Origin: Janthinobacterium sp.
Lineage (GTDB): Bacteria > Pseudomonadota > Gammaproteobacteria > Burkholderiales > Burkholderiaceae_D
Reading direction: 5' to 3'
NCBI RefSeq assembly: GCF_009923995.1
Contig: NZ_RFSK01000042.1
Span: forward strand, 1 to 54,018
DNA: 54,018 bases
Below the pieces are notes generated by a model, which saw nothing but the letters and a program-made list of their open reading frames with translations, had not been told where the DNA came from and did not search any database. This document shows positions 53,126-54,018 of the stretch, in pieces. How positions within the stretch are numbered: position 1 is the first letter of the stretch; every line of letters starts with the position of its first letter. The position numbers were made by a program, and so were the translations under genes.

Positions 53126-53911
53126 TCAGCGCTCCATCACCGCCTGCATGCCGCCGGCCGCCACCGACGCGCCGCCATCGATCACCTGCGCCGTGCCGGT
53201 GGTAAACCACGATTCGTCGCTCGCCAGGTACAGGACCAGGTACGCCACATCGATGGGACGTCCCATGCGGCCGAGCGGCTGTGCGGCGGCGGCCGCCGCC
53301 AGCGACGCCTGATCCGGGAAACCTTCATCCACCATGGCGGTGTGGATCACTCCCGGGTTGACCGAATTGACGCGGATATTCAGCGGCGCCAGTTCCACCG
53401 CGGCAGCGCGCGACATGGCGTCGACGGCGCCTTTGCTGGCGGTGTAGGCGCTGAAGCGGCCGCAGGCGTTGACGACCGCCAGCGACGCGATATTGACGAT
53501 GGCGCCCACGCCCGCCTCCGTCATCTGTGGAATCACCGCCTGCATGCCCGCAAACTGGCTCCAGGCATTGACATCCATGGTCTTGCGCCAGTGCTCATAG
53601 CTCACCAGGTTGTAGGGAGCCGACGCCAGGATGCCGGCGTTATTGACCAGAATGGTAATGGGCCCGAAGGCGTCCCTGCCCTCCTTCACGACCCGCGCCC
53701 AATCCTCCGCCGACGCAACGTCGTGGCGCATGGCCAATGCCGCGCCCGGGCGCTCCGCGTTGATGGACGCCACCACCGCGCGCACCGCCGCGTCATTGAT
53801 GTCGGTGGCGATCACCCATGCTCCCTCTTTGGCCAGCAGCCTGGCTTCGGCCTCGCCCTGGCCGGCGGCGGCGCCAGTAACCAGCGCCACTTTTCCTGTA
53901 ACACGACCCAT
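53126..53911 (-). CDS. short-chain dehydrogenase/reductase (SDR)
   Basis: This 261-aa classical SDR has the cofactor motif TGAAAGQGEAEA, NNAG at about 90, and the catalytic Ser-Tyr-Lys set in IVNIASLAV and YTASKGAVDAMS. An Asp after the second strand (ATDIND) indicates NAD preference. The start at 53911 is the family N-terminus; the frame upstream to 53962 would overlap the operator region. It is upstream of the MDR gene by 78 bp. Two palindromes occur in its promoter. Confidence 0.92.
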   Translation of the reverse strand: MGRVTGKVALVTGAAAGQGEAEARLLAKEGAWVIATDINDAAVRAVVASINAERPGAALAMRHDVASAEDWARVVKEGRDAFGPITILVNNAGILASAPYNLVSYEHWRKTMDVNAWSQFAGMQAVIPQMTEAGVGAIVNIASLAVVNACGRFSAYTASKGAVDAMSRAAAVELAPLNIRVNSVNPGVIHTAMVDEGFPDQASLAAAAAAQPLGRMGRPIDVAYLVLYLASDESWFTTGTAQVIDGGASVAAGGMQAVMER

Positions 53912-53954
53912 GTTTTCGCTCCTTGATATGTTTGAAATGGATACCCGGCACAAA

Positions 53955-53972
53955 GTGGTCATTCATGACCGT
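53955..53972. promoter_or_regulatory. operator-like palindrome O1 (GGTCAT-TC-ATGACC)
   Basis: GGTCAT and ATGACC are perfectly mirrored around TC. It lies 44 bp before the SDR start and shares its core with the fully symmetric O2, 46 bp away centre to centre. Confidence 0.55.
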
Positions 53973-54000
53973 TTTGGCGCCGGCAATGGTAGCACACAAA

Positions 54001-54018
54001 GTGGTCATTAATGACCAC
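54001..54018. promoter_or_regulatory. operator-like perfect 18-bp palindrome O2
   Basis: GTGGTCATTAATGACCAC is a perfect palindrome ending exactly at the window edge. Both O1 and O2 are preceded by ACAAA. The size and symmetry resemble TetR-family operators; the regulator gene is expected just outside the window. Confidence 0.6.

Overview
The window is 54 kb of GC-rich, gene-dense chromosomal DNA from a Gram-negative bacterium. TonB-dependent receptors, RND tripartite efflux, DUF1302/DUF1329 outer-membrane genes, many two-component systems and the codon bias suggest a betaproteobacterium, probably Oxalobacteraceae (Janthinobacterium/Massilia/Duganella-like). This placement is inferred from gene content and was not tested. 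I saw no rRNA, tRNA, CRISPR array, insertion sequence or phage gene.

Left part (1-13 kb): the 3' end of a histidine kinase; a TetR regulator divergent from a siderophore-interacting ferric reductase, with a perfect operator-like palindrome between them; an unknown protein; a 615-bp AT-rich gap with two TGCAA palindromes; a YbfB/YjiJ-type MFS transporter; an ankyrin protein; a LysR-controlled set of three exported enzymes (cupin, carboxymuconolactone-decarboxylase-like, dienelactone-hydrolase-like); and two divergent TonB-dependent siderophore receptors with Fur-like boxes between them.

Middle (13-26 kb): an OmpR-type regulator divergent from a regulator/kinase/EamA transporter operon; a PepSY / PAP2 phosphatase / COG4705 membrane protein / two-component system run; and a convergent RND efflux operon (outer-membrane lipoprotein, adaptor, pump).

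Main feature (26.3-50.6 kb): seventeen tightly packed minus-strand genes with a divergent AraC/PobR-like regulator. The promoter-proximal eight genes resemble a gallate / 3-O-methylgallate-type meta-cleavage pathway: a DesZ/LigB-type dioxygenase, a LigI-like hydrolase, a LigJ hydratase, an HpaI-type aldolase, an MFS importer, a thiamine-diphosphate enzyme and two cytoplasmic Pht5-like proteins. The distal nine encode a putative trans-envelope hydrophobic-compound transport set (DUF1302 barrel, DUF1329 LolB-like protein, YCF48 propeller, MMPL/RND protein), a Tat-exported TolB-like propeller, a second near-identical MFS importer, a chemoreceptor, a lactonase and a ketoglutarate-semialdehyde-type dehydrogenase. 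The two halves are preceded by the same 27-bp element, 22/27 identical, each placed exactly 26 bp from an identical TATTCT -10 box. This suggests that one regulator controls both as a regulon for sensing, importing and degrading an aromatic compound. No LigC-type dehydrogenase and no LigA small subunit are present, which points to a trihydroxylated or methoxylated ring substrate.

Right edge (50.7-54 kb): a type II NADH dehydrogenase, a zinc-type alcohol dehydrogenase lacking the structural-zinc lobe, and a short-chain dehydrogenase whose promoter carries two related palindromes, probably the operators of a regulator lying just outside the window.
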